A stretch of DNA of 37,846 bases from an uncultured Pelagibacteraceae bacterium (GCA_902535155.1 CACASB010000008.1:1-37846); one strand, 5' to 3'. Positions 8,121 to 16,949 are shown, numbered from the stretch's first letter. Numbers and translations: made by a program. The notes: generated by a model from the sequence alone, not told the origin.

Positions 8121-8740
8121 TGTCAAAAAAAATAGATATAATAAGTCCCTTTGGACCTAAGTTAGCAAAAATAAAACTTAGTAAGAAAATTGTAAATGAT
8201 ATTAATCGAGAAGTTGAAAGAATTATATTGAATGAAAAGAAGTCTAAAAAAAAGGATTATTCTAAAAAATTAGTTGGTGAGGTTTATCAAGAAATTGAGC
8301 TTTCTAAAAATTTTATAAATAAAAAACTCAAAAATTTTATTCATGGAAAAGTAAAAAATTATTTGAAAAACACAATTCACAAAACAGCAAATAAGATAGA
8401 TATTAAAAATTTTTGGATTGTTCGACAATTTAAGAATGAGTACAATCCAGTACATTATCACGATGGAAATATATCTGGTGTAGGATATCTCAAAATACCA
8501 AAATACTTAAATTACAGTAAAAAGAAAAAAAAGACTAATGGGACAATAGATTTTATAAATGGGTCCAGAATGTTTTTAAATAATAGTATTTACAATCATT
8601 TGCCAAAAGTAGGTGATTTAATTTTGTTTCCAAACTATCTTATGCATACAGCATATCCGTTTATAGTAGATGGAGAGAGAAGATCATTTTCTTTTAATAT
8701 TGAATTAGATAAAAAAACTGCTGACATTTTTCATGACTAA
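8120..8740 (+). CDS. Putative 2OG-Fe(II) oxygenase (PF13759-type)
   Basis: 206-aa protein resembling the 2OG-FeII_Oxy_5 group common in marine bacteria and cyanophages. The core reads NPVHYHDGNISGVGYLKIP (about 110-127; His112/His114 and Asp115 are candidate iron ligands). The distal His is in LMHTAYPF (His176), and Arg187/Arg188 of GERRSFSFN would bind 2-oxoglutarate. The N-terminal 100 residues are Lys-rich and probably helical. The substrate is unknown. It overlaps hisI by 1 nt and the DUF2237 gene by 8 nt (ATGACTAA), so the three are almost certainly co-translated. Confidence 0.7.
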   Translation: MSKKIDIISPFGPKLAKIKLSKKIVNDINREVERIILNEKKSKKKDYSKKLVGEVYQEIELSKNFINKKLKNFIHGKVKNYLKNTIHKTANKIDIKNFWIVRQFKNEYNPVHYHDGNISGVGYLKIPKYLNYSKKKKKTNGTIDFINGSRMFLNNSIYNHLPKVGDLILFPNYLMHTAYPFIVDGERRSFSFNIELDKKTADIFHD

Positions 8741-9107
8741 AAAACAAAGAAATGTTCTTGGTGAAGATCTCGAATTGTGTTCAGCAAATCCATTAACTGG
8801 TTGGTTTAGAGATGGTTGCTGCAATACAGATGAAAATGATACAGGTGTACACACAGTCTGTGCAAAAGTATCTAGTGAATTTCTAAATTGGTGTAAAGAA
8901 GCTGGTAATGATTTAATTACTCCTCATCCAGAATTTGGTTTTCCTGGATTAAAAGACGGAGATAGCTGGTGTGTTTGTGCTAGCTGGTATGCAAAAGCAG
9001 TTGATGCAAATAAAGGTTGTCCTATATTTTTAAAAAGAACACACGAAAATACTTTGAAAATTATACCAATAGAGACATTAAAAAAATACGCTATAGATCT
9101 ATCTTAA
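8733..9107 (+). CDS. DUF2237 family protein
   Basis: 124-aa protein matching DUF2237 along its whole length. The conserved stretches NVLGEDLELCSANPLTGW, FRDGCCNTDENDTGVHTVCA, PHPEFGFPGLKDGDSWCVCA and the Trp/Tyr pair after them are all present. It is rich in Cys (six in conserved positions), has no signal peptide, and its biochemical function is unknown. It is the last gene of the hisI/oxygenase/DUF2237 chain and converges with the secreted unknown (4-nt overlap of the coding ends). Confidence 0.87.
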   Translation: MTKKQRNVLGEDLELCSANPLTGWFRDGCCNTDENDTGVHTVCAKVSSEFLNWCKEAGNDLITPHPEFGFPGLKDGDSWCVCASWYAKAVDANKGCPIFLKRTHENTLKIIPIETLKKYAIDLS

Positions 9108-9679
9108 AACAATTCGACTTGATTAATTCTTCCTCTGCATTTCATTGAATCAAATTTATTAGGATGTATAATTTCAATTTCTATTTGCGTATCGTTGATT
9201 ATTCTTTCCTTATCTTTAACGCTAATTGCTGATATACTCAAGATACGACTAGCAATTATATCTGTCAGTTCACTTTCGCTCACAAAATAATTTTTTTTTT
9301 GAGTAAAATAACTATAACCAATTTTGTTTAAAAAAATTTTATTCCTAACAGCATTGCAATCACTTATTTTAGGGCTATATTTCTTTTCACGAGTATATCT
9401 ATTTTTATCCATATAGGCGTAAATATTAACAAAAAAACCGCTTTCTTCTGTATATTTAACGGTTGAGTCAATATATTGATATAAAATCATAGTTTGAGGT
9501 ATGCCGCCTCCTTTATAAAGTCTGTTAAAGTTTTTAGTCAAAAAAATTTCATATTTTAGTAAAATTAAATCAACCGCTGAAACTTTTTGATCTAATAAAT
9601 TAATTTCAGATTTAACAGACGATGAAATAGTAAAGAAAATTATAACAATAAGTGTTCTTAATATTTTACATATTTCCAT
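9104..9679 (-). CDS. Hypothetical secreted protein at end of ETF operon
   Basis: 191-aa protein with an N-terminal hydrophobic segment (ILRTLIVIIFFTISSSVKS) that looks like a signal peptide, then a hydrophilic body with Cys residues near the C-terminus. I recognise no family. I chose the ATG at 9679; a GTG at 9691 adds MVQN but lies deeper in the ETF-QO coding end. Either way the gene overlaps the ETF-QO 3' end (14 nt from the ATG), which suggests translation coupled to it. Function in the ETF pathway is not implied: SAR11 operons often carry unrelated small exported proteins. Confidence 0.7.
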   Translation of the reverse strand: MEICKILRTLIVIIFFTISSSVKSEINLLDQKVSAVDLILLKYEIFLTKNFNRLYKGGGIPQTMILYQYIDSTVKYTEESGFFVNIYAYMDKNRYTREKKYSPKISDCNAVRNKIFLNKIGYSYFTQKKNYFVSESELTDIIASRILSISAISVKDKERIINDTQIEIEIIHPNKFDSMKCRGRINQVELF

Positions 9680-11285
9680 ATTTTGGACCACCGCTCCCCT
9701 CTGGTGTTACCCAGGTAATGTTTTGGGATGGCTCTTTAATATCACATGTTTTACAATGAATACAATTTTGAGCATTTATGACAAATTTAGGAACTTCATT
9801 TTCAATTTGGACCTCATAAACTCCTGCTGGACAATATCTTTGTGCAGGCTCATCATATTTTTCTAAATTATACTTAATTGGCAAATCTGCATCTTTTAAT
9901 TTTAAATGAACTGGTTGGTTATCTTCATGATTTGTGCCTGTTAAATATACCGAGCTAGTTTTATCAAAAGTTAATATATTATCAGGTTTTGGATAATCTA
10001 TTACTGGCATTTCATTAGCTGGTTTGAGCGTTTCATGATCCGCATGCTTATGTTTTAATGTAAATGGTAATTTCCCTCTAAATAATATTTGGTCGATACC
10101 AGTAAAAATAATTCCTAAAATTAGACCCCAGCTAAAACTCGGTTTTACATTTCTGGCAGCATATAATTCCTCATATACCCAACTTTTTTTAAATTTTTCC
10201 TCATAAATTGATAAATCTTTTTTATCTTTTAAGTGTTCAAAAATTGTTTCAGCAGCAATTAATCCACTTTTCATGGCAGTGTGAGATCCTTTTATTTTGG
10301 GCATGTTTAAAGTTCCTGCATCACATCCTATTAACAAAGCACCGGGCATGTACATTTTGGGTAAACTTTGAATTCCACCCTCAATTAATGCTCTTGCACC
10401 GTATGATATTCTTTTTCCTCCACTAAGCATTTTTGAAATCGCTGGGTGTGTCTTAAATCTTTGGAATTCGTCAAATGGAGATAGATGAGGATTTTTATAA
10501 TCTAGACCAATTACATATCCAAGATAAACTTCTTTATTTTCAGCATGATATATAAAACTTCCACCATAAGTATTATTGTCTAATGGCCATCCTGCAGTAT
10601 GCATTACTAAACCCTCTTGGTGATTTTTTTCATCTAGTTTCCATATTTCTTTAAAACCGATTCCATATTGTTGAGGATTTTTTCCATTACTTAAATCAAA
10701 CTTTTTAATTAAATTTTTTCCTAAATGACCTCTACAACCTTCAGAAAAAACTGTAACTTTTGCATGAAGCTCCATCCCTGGTTCAAAACTATCTTTTTTT
10801 TCACCATTTTTATCTAGACCCATATCTTGAGTAACCACACCTTTTACTGAACCGTCTTCGTTATATAAAACTTCTGAAGCTGGAAAACCTGGAAAAATTT
10901 CTACACCTAAAGCTTCAGCTTGCTCAGCCAACCATCTGCACAAATTTGCAAGGCTTATAATATAATTTTTGTGATTTTGTTGAACCTTAGGGAGTAACCA
11001 TGTTGGCCAACTTAAAGACTTCTTTTTCCCTAAAAATAAAAATTTTTCTTTAGTAACTTTGGTCTTTACAGGTGAGTTTAGTTCTTTCCAATTTGGTATT
11101 AGCTCATCTAGGGCTCTTGTTTCAAATACATTGCCAGATAAAATATGAGATCCTATCTCGGCACCCTTTTCTAAAACACATACATTTATCTCTGAATTAA
11201 GTTGTTTGAGTTTTATTGCTGTAGCTAAACCGGATGGTCCGCCTCCTACAATAACAACATCGTATTCCATAACTTCTCTAGTCAT
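9666..11285 (-). CDS. etfD: Electron transfer flavoprotein-ubiquinone oxidoreductase
   Basis: Membrane-associated iron-sulfur flavoprotein that passes electrons from reduced ETF to ubiquinone. The N-terminal FAD site is VVIVGGGPSGLATAI (about residues 10-24). The C-terminal [4Fe-4S] ligands are Cys in RYCPAGVYE, NCIHC and TCDIKEP (about 482-520), followed by the conserved ITWVTPEGSGGPKY. At 539 aa it is full length. It lies 3 nt after etfA in the order dehydrogenase, etfB, etfA, ETF-QO, which points to electron removal from the dimethylglycine/sarcosine-type dehydrogenase and probably other acyl-CoA or N-methyl dehydrogenases. Confidence 0.96.
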   Translation of the reverse strand: MTREVMEYDVVIVGGGPSGLATAIKLKQLNSEINVCVLEKGAEIGSHILSGNVFETRALDELIPNWKELNSPVKTKVTKEKFLFLGKKKSLSWPTWLLPKVQQNHKNYIISLANLCRWLAEQAEALGVEIFPGFPASEVLYNEDGSVKGVVTQDMGLDKNGEKKDSFEPGMELHAKVTVFSEGCRGHLGKNLIKKFDLSNGKNPQQYGIGFKEIWKLDEKNHQEGLVMHTAGWPLDNNTYGGSFIYHAENKEVYLGYVIGLDYKNPHLSPFDEFQRFKTHPAISKMLSGGKRISYGARALIEGGIQSLPKMYMPGALLIGCDAGTLNMPKIKGSHTAMKSGLIAAETIFEHLKDKKDLSIYEEKFKKSWVYEELYAARNVKPSFSWGLILGIIFTGIDQILFRGKLPFTLKHKHADHETLKPANEMPVIDYPKPDNILTFDKTSSVYLTGTNHEDNQPVHLKLKDADLPIKYNLEKYDEPAQRYCPAGVYEVQIENEVPKFVINAQNCIHCKTCDIKEPSQNITWVTPEGSGGPKYGNM

Positions 11286-11288
11286 GAA

Positions 11289-12242
11289 TTACTTTTGAAT
11301 ACTGTTTAGTTTATTTAATTCGTCTAAAAATTGAGGAAGTGCTTCAAACAAGTCGGCTTCTAATCCGTAATCTGCAACACTAAATATTGGAGCTTCTCCA
11401 TCTTTATTAATTGCAACAATTATTTTACTTTCTTTCATGCCTGCAAGATGTTGTATCGCTCCAGATATTCCAACAGCTATATACAAATCGGGAACAACTA
11501 CTTTACCTGTTTGACCAACCTGGTGGTCGTTTGTAATATAACCTGCATCAACTGCGGCTCTTGAAGCTCCTATTGCAGCATTAAGTTTATCAGCGATAGC
11601 TGTAATCAATTTAAAATTATCCGAATTTTGCATTCCTCTTCCTCCTGATATCACAACTCTAGCAGTACCCAATTCTGGTCTATCAGATTTAATTTCTTCT
11701 CTTTTAACAAATTTTGAACTTTCAAATTTTTCGCCTGGCTCCGACTTTACTATTTCGGCTGAACCACCAGTTGAAGGTGCTGCATCAAAAGAGGTGGGTC
11801 TTATAGTTATGCATTTTTTTTTATCAGTGCTTTTTACAGTTGCGAATGCATTACCAGCGTATATTGGTCTCAAAAATGTATCTTCTGAGATTACATTTAT
11901 AATATCGCTAATTTGAGATGTGTCCATTAATGCTGCAACTCTTGGCATCAAATTTTTTCCAAATGTATTAGCTGAAGAAACAATTTGTGAGTAGTTGTCT
12001 GCATGTTTTATGATTGTTGAAGTGTAGTTTTCAGCTGTAAAATTTTCAAAAATCTCATTATCAACATGTATTACTTTTTTAACTAACGGAATTTCACTTG
12101 CAGCCTTTGCAACGCTCTCTGATTTATTTCCAAGGATTAAAACGTGTAAATCCTCATTAATTTTGGATGCAGCTGTTACTGCATTAAAAGTAAATGGTCT
12201 TAATTCTTTATTGTTATGCTCTGCTATTAATAAAACTGACAT
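11289..12242 (-). CDS. etfA: Electron transfer flavoprotein alpha subunit
   Basis: FAD-carrying subunit of the ETF heterodimer. The N-terminal MSVLLIAEHNNKELRPFT and the C-terminal FAD-binding domain VVISGGRGMQNSDNF, GASRAAVDAGYI, HQVGQTGKVV and LYIAVGISGAIQHLAGM are diagnostic. Length 317 aa. Its ATG directly follows the etfB stop. It accepts electrons from flavin dehydrogenases and donates them to ETF-QO. Confidence 0.96.
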   Translation of the reverse strand: MSVLLIAEHNNKELRPFTFNAVTAASKINEDLHVLILGNKSESVAKAASEIPLVKKVIHVDNEIFENFTAENYTSTIIKHADNYSQIVSSANTFGKNLMPRVAALMDTSQISDIINVISEDTFLRPIYAGNAFATVKSTDKKKCITIRPTSFDAAPSTGGSAEIVKSEPGEKFESSKFVKREEIKSDRPELGTARVVISGGRGMQNSDNFKLITAIADKLNAAIGASRAAVDAGYITNDHQVGQTGKVVVPDLYIAVGISGAIQHLAGMKESKIIVAINKDGEAPIFSVADYGLEADLFEALPQFLDELNKLNSIQK

Positions 12243-12992
12243 TTATATTACTTTAGCCTCATTTTTTAATTTTTGAACCAATTCTGTTACACTTGCGACT
12301 TTAATACCCGCTTTTCTTTTTGGTGGTTCTTCTACTTTAATTTGCTCTATTCTTGCTTTTGTATCAACCCCTAAATCACTTGCATTTAACTGTTCTAAAG
12401 GTTTTTTCTTTGCCTTCATTATATTTGGCAATGAAGCATATCTTGGCTCATTTAATCGTAAGTCACAAGTTACAATCGCTGGTATATTGACTTCAATAGT
12501 CTCCAAACCTTCATCAATTTCTCTTGTAACTTCTAAAGATTTTTCTTTCACATCTATTTTAGAGGCAAATGTGGCTTGAGGCCAATTTAAAATCGCAGCT
12601 AACATTTGGCCAGTTTGATTACAATCATCATCAATTGCTTGTTTACCCATGAAAACTAAATCTGGATTCTCTTTTTCAACAATCTTTTTTAATATTTTTG
12701 AAACTGCAAGTGGCTCTATTATTCCTTCAGCTTTAACATGAATTCCTCTATCTGCTCCAACTGCAAGAGCTTTCCTCACTGTCTCTTGGGCTTTGTCATC
12801 GCCAATTGTAATAGCCACAACCTCTTTTGCTTTACCAGATTCTTTTATTTTAACAGCTTCTTCAATTGCATTGTCATCTGGTGGATTGGTAGACATTTTG
12901 ACATTATCAGTCACGACACCAGTTCCATCATCCTTAACTCTAATTTGAACGTTATAATCAATTACTCTTTTTACAGCTACCAATATTTTCAT
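12243..12992 (-). CDS. etfB: Electron transfer flavoprotein beta subunit
   Basis: AMP-binding beta subunit of ETF, 249 aa. It starts [20 protein letters not shown] and carries the [17 protein letters not shown] segment. [17 protein letters not shown] contributes to the AMP site, and [20 protein letters not shown] holds the recognition-loop region with a Leu (the usual Leu195 anchor). Its ATG overlaps the dehydrogenase stop by one base, so it is translationally coupled to the frameshifted dehydrogenase upstream; this ties this ETF to that enzyme. Confidence 0.96.
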   Translation of the reverse strand: MKILVAVKRVIDYNVQIRVKDDGTGVVTDNVKMSTNPPDDNAIEEAVKIKESGKAKEVVAITIGDDKAQETVRKALAVGADRGIHVKAEGIIEPLAVSKILKKIVEKENPDLVFMGKQAIDDDCNQTGQMLAAILNWPQATFASKIDVKEKSLEVTREIDEGLETIEVNIPAIVTCDLRLNEPRYASLPNIMKAKKKPLEQLNASDLGVDTKARIEQIKVEEPPKRKAGIKVASVTELVQKLKNEAKVI

Positions 12993-14125
12993 TATGCCCT
13001 CAATAATTTATTTTCTGGATCATAAGGACTCTCATCCAAAATTGTTGCATCATATTTATCACCTAAAATTTCAACTTTCAATTTTTGTCCTACGTTTCCT
13101 AATTCTGGTTTTACCATTCCTAAAGCAATTGATTTACCTAATCTAAAACCATAGTCCCCACCAGTTGCTCTACCAATCACACTTCCATTTTCATATATAG
13201 GATTATTTCCTAAAACATCTGCATCTTTTGGATTGTGAATTTCTAACGTTACTAGCTTATTATTAAATCCTTTTTCTCTCCATTTATTTAATGCTTCAAG
13301 TCCAATAAAACTTCCTTTATTTGGATGAATAAATCTGTCTAAGCCGCTTTCGTATGGTGAATATTCGATTGATAATTCTGTTCCAACTAATTTATAAGAT
13401 TTTTCAACTCTTAAACTGTTCATTGCTCTTATACCGAAAGGCTTAATACCTAAATCTTTTCCAGCTTCAATTAATTTATCAAAAATATGATTTTGATATT
13501 CAATTGGGTGATGGAGTTCCCATCCAAGTTCTCCGACAAAATTTACTCTCATTGCATTAACAGGTGCGTGGCCTACATCAACCATTTTGGAACTTAACCA
13601 TTTAAAGTTATCGTTAGAAAAATCATCTTTTGACACCCTACACATCAATTCTCTTGCTTTTGGACCGGCTACAACTAAAACACCATTACTGTTAGTCAAG
13701 TTTTCAAATTGAACTGACCCATCGTCAGGCATCCATCTTAAAATCCAATCATGGTCTAATCTTTGATAAGCCCCAGCAGAAACTAGATAAAAACTTGTTT
13801 CAGACTCTCTCATAATTGTAAATTCTGAGTGAACTCCACCTTTTGTATTTAGTGCATGACAAAGATTAATTCGTCCAGCTTTTTTAGGTAATTTATTTGC
13901 TACAAGTTTATCAAGAAAAGCTTCAGCACCAGGTCCTTTAATTCTACATTTTGCAAAAGCTGTCATATCTAAAAGACCAACTTTTTCTTTTACATTTTTA
14001 CATTCTTTTTCTACAGCTGCGAACCACTTGGATCTTCTAAACGACCAATCATCTTTTTGTTCCATTCCGTCAGTTGCAAAAAAAATTGGGTCTCTCCCAC
14101 CCAAATTTTTGACCAAATACTGCAC
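12992..14125 (-). CDS. Dimethylglycine/sarcosine dehydrogenase, C-terminal half (GcvT domains)
   Basis: THF-binding half of a fused dehydrogenase: GCV_T and GCV_T_C domains ([17 protein letters not shown] near residue 48, [10 protein letters not shown], and the C-terminal [12 protein letters not shown] seen in the dimethylglycine dehydrogenase family). It captures the oxidised N-methyl group as methylene-THF. The listed ATG at 14125 is not a true start: the first 14 or so residues are out-of-frame reading of the upstream FAD domain. True homology begins around the run at 14078-14085. Joined to the upstream half with one base removed from that run, the gene would run from 15425 to 12992 and encode about 810 aa, the normal family length. 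Confidence 0.85.
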   Translation of the reverse strand: MQYLVKNLGGRDPIFFATDGMEQKDDWSFRRSKWFAAVEKECKNVKEKVGLLDMTAFAKCRIKGPGAEAFLDKLVANKLPKKAGRINLCHALNTKGGVHSEFTIMRESETSFYLVSAGAYQRLDHDWILRWMPDDGSVQFENLTNSNGVLVVAGPKARELMCRVSKDDFSNDNFKWLSSKMVDVGHAPVNAMRVNFVGELGWELHHPIEYQNHIFDKLIEAGKDLGIKPFGIRAMNSLRVEKSYKLVGTELSIEYSPYESGLDRFIHPNKGSFIGLEALNKWREKGFNNKLVTLEIHNPKDADVLGNNPIYENGSVIGRATGGDYGFRLGKSIALGMVKPELGNVGQKLKVEILGDKYDATILDESPYDPENKLLRA

Positions 14126-15425
14126 CTAAGTTTTTCATCCTATCGTAACACGGAGCAGTTCTTAATGGTCTTGCCGCAGGTCTTTCCTCGTCAGGAAAAT
14201 GATTTATAAAAACGTGGCTATAAGCTTCTTCATTTTTTTTAATTAAGTATGATTTAGAACAATAGTCTCCATATCTTCTTGGTTCTACACCTAACATATC
14301 AATAGTAGGTTCACCATCAACAATCCACTCAGCTAATTGCCAACCAGCACCACCTGCAGCGGTTATTCCAAAACTGTGTCCCTCATTTATCCAAAAGTTT
14401 TTTAATCCCCAGGCTGGCCCAACTATTGGATTTCCATCTGGTGTATAACAAATTGCTCCATTATAAACTTTTTTAACTCCTACTTCTCCGAATGCTGGAA
14501 CTCTGTGAATTGCGCCTTCTATGTGTGGAGCTAATCTATCTAAATCTTCTTGAAATAATTCATACTCAGACTCTTTTGATGGTCCGTTGACATAACATGC
14601 AGGAGCACCATCTTCGTATGGTCCTAGAATTAATCCACCCGCTTCTTCTCTCATGTACCACCTGCTGTCACTGTCTCTTAAAACTCCCATTTCAGGTAAA
14701 CCTTCTTTTTTTCTTTTTTGAATTTCAGGATGAGGTTCTGTTACAATATATTGATGTTCAACAGGAATTACAGGTATGTCTATTCCTACCATTTTACCAG
14801 TTTGTCTTGCAAAGTTTCCTGAACAAGAAATCACATGCTCGCACTCTATTGATCCTTTATCTGTTTCAACTACCCAACCATTTTTAATTTGTTTTATTCC
14901 TACGACAGTTGTGTTTCTATAAATTTCTGCACCTCTATTTCTTGCGCCTGTTGCTAATGCTTGTGTTAAATCTGCTGGCTGTATATATCCATCTTCTGGA
15001 TGTTGAATAGCACCAACTAAATCTGATGTGTTACATAGTGGCCAAATTTCTTTTACTTGTTCTGGAGTTAAAAATTTTACATCAACCCCGATTGTTTGAG
15101 CTACACCTGCATACTGAAAATATTCGTCCATTCTATCTTTATTGTTAGCTAATCTAATATTTGAGACTCTGCTAAAACCAACATTTTTTCCTGTCTCTTC
15201 CTCTAAGCTGCCATACAAATTCACTGCGTATTTATGTAATTGACCAACAGAATAGCTCATGTTGAATAATGGTAATAGTCCTGCTGCATGCCAAGTTGAT
15301 CCTGAGGTAAGTTCTTTTCTTTCAACTAAAACAACATCAGACCAACCTTTTTTTGCTAAATGATATAGTGCGCTAACACCGACTACACCACCTCCAACAA
15401 CAACTACTTTACTTTTAGATTTCAC
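14070..15425 (-). CDS. Dimethylglycine/sarcosine dehydrogenase, N-terminal half (FAD domain), frameshifted
   Basis: DAO-type flavoprotein half of an N-methyl-glycine dehydrogenase: dinucleotide loop VVVGGGVVGVSALYHL (residues 7-22) and SGSTWHAAGLLP, whose His is the covalent FAD attachment site in dimethylglycine and sarcosine dehydrogenases. The FAO_M-type segment (GWERPNFF) follows. The frame then ends prematurely (CN-stop) where homologues continue into the GcvT domains. The cause is one extra base in an 8-base homopolymer (14078-14085). The reaction would be oxidative demethylation with ETF as acceptor, fitting the adjacent etfB, etfA and ETF-QO genes. Dimethylglycine versus sarcosine as substrate cannot be decided here. 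Confidence 0.88.
   Translation of the reverse strand: MKSKSKVVVVGGGVVGVSALYHLAKKGWSDVVLVERKELTSGSTWHAAGLLPLFNMSYSVGQLHKYAVNLYGSLEEETGKNVGFSRVSNIRLANNKDRMDEYFQYAGVAQTIGVDVKFLTPEQVKEIWPLCNTSDLVGAIQHPEDGYIQPADLTQALATGARNRGAEIYRNTTVVGIKQIKNGWVVETDKGSIECEHVISCSGNFARQTGKMVGIDIPVIPVEHQYIVTEPHPEIQKRKKEGLPEMGVLRDSDSRWYMREEAGGLILGPYEDGAPACYVNGPSKESEYELFQEDLDRLAPHIEGAIHRVPAFGEVGVKKVYNGAICYTPDGNPIVGPAWGLKNFWINEGHSFGITAAGGAGWQLAEWIVDGEPTIDMLGVEPRRYGDYCSKSYLIKKNEEAYSHVFINHFPDEERPAARPLRTAPCYDRMKNLGAVFGQKFGWERPNFFCN
14078..14085 (-). other. Homopolymer frameshift site in dehydrogenase gene
   Basis: Eight A on the plus strand (eight T in the coding sense). In the given sequence the frame reads Pro-Asn-Phe-Phe-Cys-Asn-stop. 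With seven T it reads [10 protein letters not shown], joining smoothly to the downstream GcvT half. The overlap is thus a +1 insertion relative to the expected frame. It may be a sequencing or assembly error, a recent mutation, or a slippery site corrected by polymerase or ribosome slippage. Confidence 0.9.
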
Positions 15426-15471
15426 AATAAGGTTTTACTAAATTTTGATAATTTGCGAAACATAAATTTTA

Positions 15472-15675
15472 TTAATCGTCTTCAAAGTCTCGCCAATCTT
15501 TTATATACATGAGATAGCCTGCTACAGTTACGCTAATAGCGCCTGCAACCATTCCACAATTAAGACCTACTGCTTTACCCCAAAAATACCATCCGATTTG
15601 GTTTGCACCAATAGGTGGTAGGCAAAGGATTGCCATTAAAATTGGTATTCTTAGATAGAAAGGAGGCTTAGACAT
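15472..15675 (-). CDS. Small two-span membrane protein upstream of the dehydrogenase
   Basis: 67-aa protein with two predicted membrane segments (IPILMAILCLPPIGA and the Gly-rich GMVAGAISVTVAGYLMYI) and an acidic tail KDWRDFEDD. I recognise no named family. It is the first gene of the minus-strand operon, 46 nt ahead of the dehydrogenase start, and is divergent from the DUF6111-like gene across 52 nt. Its position suggests co-transcription with the demethylation operon; a functional link is speculative. Confidence 0.7.
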   Translation of the reverse strand: MSKPPFYLRIPILMAILCLPPIGANQIGWYFWGKAVGLNCGMVAGAISVTVAGYLMYIKDWRDFEDD

Positions 15676-15727
15676 AATGTGAAATTACCAAAATGAGAAT
15701 TTTAATATATAATTCTAATGACGCACT

Positions 15728-15970
15728 ATGACAAAAAAAATATTAATTATATTAAGCATTTTAGCTCCTTTTATAACTTTTTATTTTATAAAAATAGCTT
15801 TTAAATTATCAAATAGAAAAGTTCCATTTATTACCTTATCGTTAGCTAGCTTGATACTTTTGATTCTAACTTTAGTTTACTTTAGATACGATAATAATTT
15901 TTCTCCAGACACAAAATATTCACCGCCTAAAATGGAGAATGGTAAAATAAAACCAGCAGAGAATAATTAA
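15728..15970 (+). CDS. DUF6111-like small membrane protein
   Basis: 80-aa protein with two membrane spans (ILIILSILAPFITFYFI and LASLILLILTLVYF) and a periplasmic or cytoplasmic tail SPPKMENGKIKPAENN. The tail matches my recollection of DUF6111, in which an R/K-LEDG-x-V/I-x-P motif follows two spans. Function is unknown. It is convergent with the DUF4864-like gene, their coding ends overlapping by 4 nt. Confidence 0.65.
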   Translation: MTKKILIILSILAPFITFYFIKIAFKLSNRKVPFITLSLASLILLILTLVYFRYDNNFSPDTKYSPPKMENGKIKPAENN

Positions 15971-16437
15971 ACCGAAGAGCCTAATATTTTAGGAGCTAAA
16001 ACAGCGGTTGTTAACCAACAACCTTTAAGTGGTCCATTTTTATTATATTTTTCAACTTGCCATTTAAATTTATAAAATTTTTTGTCTTTGCCTAAAATTG
16101 TCACTTCATAAGTTGCAACATTTTCGTTTATAAATATCTCATTAATTTCATGTGCTTTGTGATCAATTAAAATTGAATATGAGTCTTTTTTTATCATCTC
16201 TTTAAATTTATCATAAGGACCTGTAAAAATTTTATTTTTTGGATGTGCAAATTCCCAGGTTTGCATAATACCGTAATCCTCTTTTGGCATATTATTTTTT
16301 TGCAAACCACTTAATTGAATTTTAACAACTTCTGATGGCAAAATAGATATATTTGGTTTTAAAATTTCTGCGTAAGAAAATTGAGTATGTAAAGAAAATA
16401 TAATTAATAATAATGGTTTAAAAATTTTAAAATTCAC
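15967..16437 (-). CDS. DUF4864-like exported protein
   Basis: 156-aa protein with an N-terminal signal peptide (KIFKPLLLIIFSLHTQFSYA). The body resembles DUF4864: ILPSEVVKIQLSGLQKN, then GIMQTWEFAHPKNK, then FKEMIKKDSY, and a C-terminal FKWQVEKYN...GCWLTTAVL. In the family this is a small NTF2-like periplasmic domain of unknown role. It is divergent from the thioesterase gene over a 40-nt AT-only gap. Confidence 0.7.
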   Translation of the reverse strand: MNFKIFKPLLLIIFSLHTQFSYAEILKPNISILPSEVVKIQLSGLQKNNMPKEDYGIMQTWEFAHPKNKIFTGPYDKFKEMIKKDSYSILIDHKAHEINEIFINENVATYEVTILGKDKKFYKFKWQVEKYNKNGPLKGCWLTTAVLAPKILGSSV

Positions 16438-16477
16438 GAATTTATAATATAATATTTAAACACAATTTTAAGAAAAA

Positions 16478-16948
16478 ATGACACTTTATTTAAATTCGAA
16501 GAAAATAATCAAGGACTGGACAGACTACAATGGGCACATGAATGTCGCATATTATGTTTTAATCTTTGATTTGTTTGGAGCAGAAATATTAATGAATAGA
16601 TTTCACATGGGAGAGGAGTCTGCTAATACTAGTAAAAAAAGTACCATGGTTGTTGAGTCACATATTACTTATAATGAGGAAGTAAAAGAGGGTGATGAAG
16701 TAGATGTAAATCTACTGTACTTTGACCATGATAAAAAAAGACTCCAATACAAGCTTGAAATGATACACAAAGAGAAGAAATATGTTGCATCTACGATTGA
16801 AACTTTATCACTTTATGTTGATTTAAGTTTAAGGAAAGTTGCAGAGTTTGAGGAGGAAAAAGTAAAAATTATGGATCAATATATTAAAGAAAATTCATCC
16901 AAGTTTATTCAAGAGAATTTAAAATTTTCAGGTAAATTAAAAAAATAA
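16478..16948 (+). CDS. Hotdog-fold acyl-CoA thioesterase
   Basis: 156-aa 4HBT-family thioesterase. The N-terminal WTDYNGHMNVAYYVLIFD is the catalytic signature, with the Asp/Asn-Gly-His-Met loop that positions the CoA thioester; MVVESHITYNEEVKEGDEV is the second strand region. The DYNGHMNVAYYV wording resembles the betainyl-CoA thioesterase of carnitine breakdown, which would release glycine betaine upstream of the dimethylglycine dehydrogenase encoded nearby. That substrate is only a suggestion; a general acyl-CoA thioesterase is equally possible. Confidence 0.82.
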   Translation: MTLYLNSKKIIKDWTDYNGHMNVAYYVLIFDLFGAEILMNRFHMGEESANTSKKSTMVVESHITYNEEVKEGDEVDVNLLYFDHDKKRLQYKLEMIHKEKKYVASTIETLSLYVDLSLRKVAEFEEEKVKIMDQYIKENSSKFIQENLKFSGKLKK

Positions 16949-16949
16949 A

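Noticed and set aside
12992..14125. ATG at 14125 as a real start of a stand-alone aminomethyltransferase
   Set aside because: Its first residues are the out-of-frame copy of the upstream FAD domain, and homology only starts after the homopolymer; the frameshift explains it.
14597..14887. 96-codon plus-strand frame inside the dehydrogenase gene
   Set aside because: Antisense shadow of conserved FAD-domain codons.
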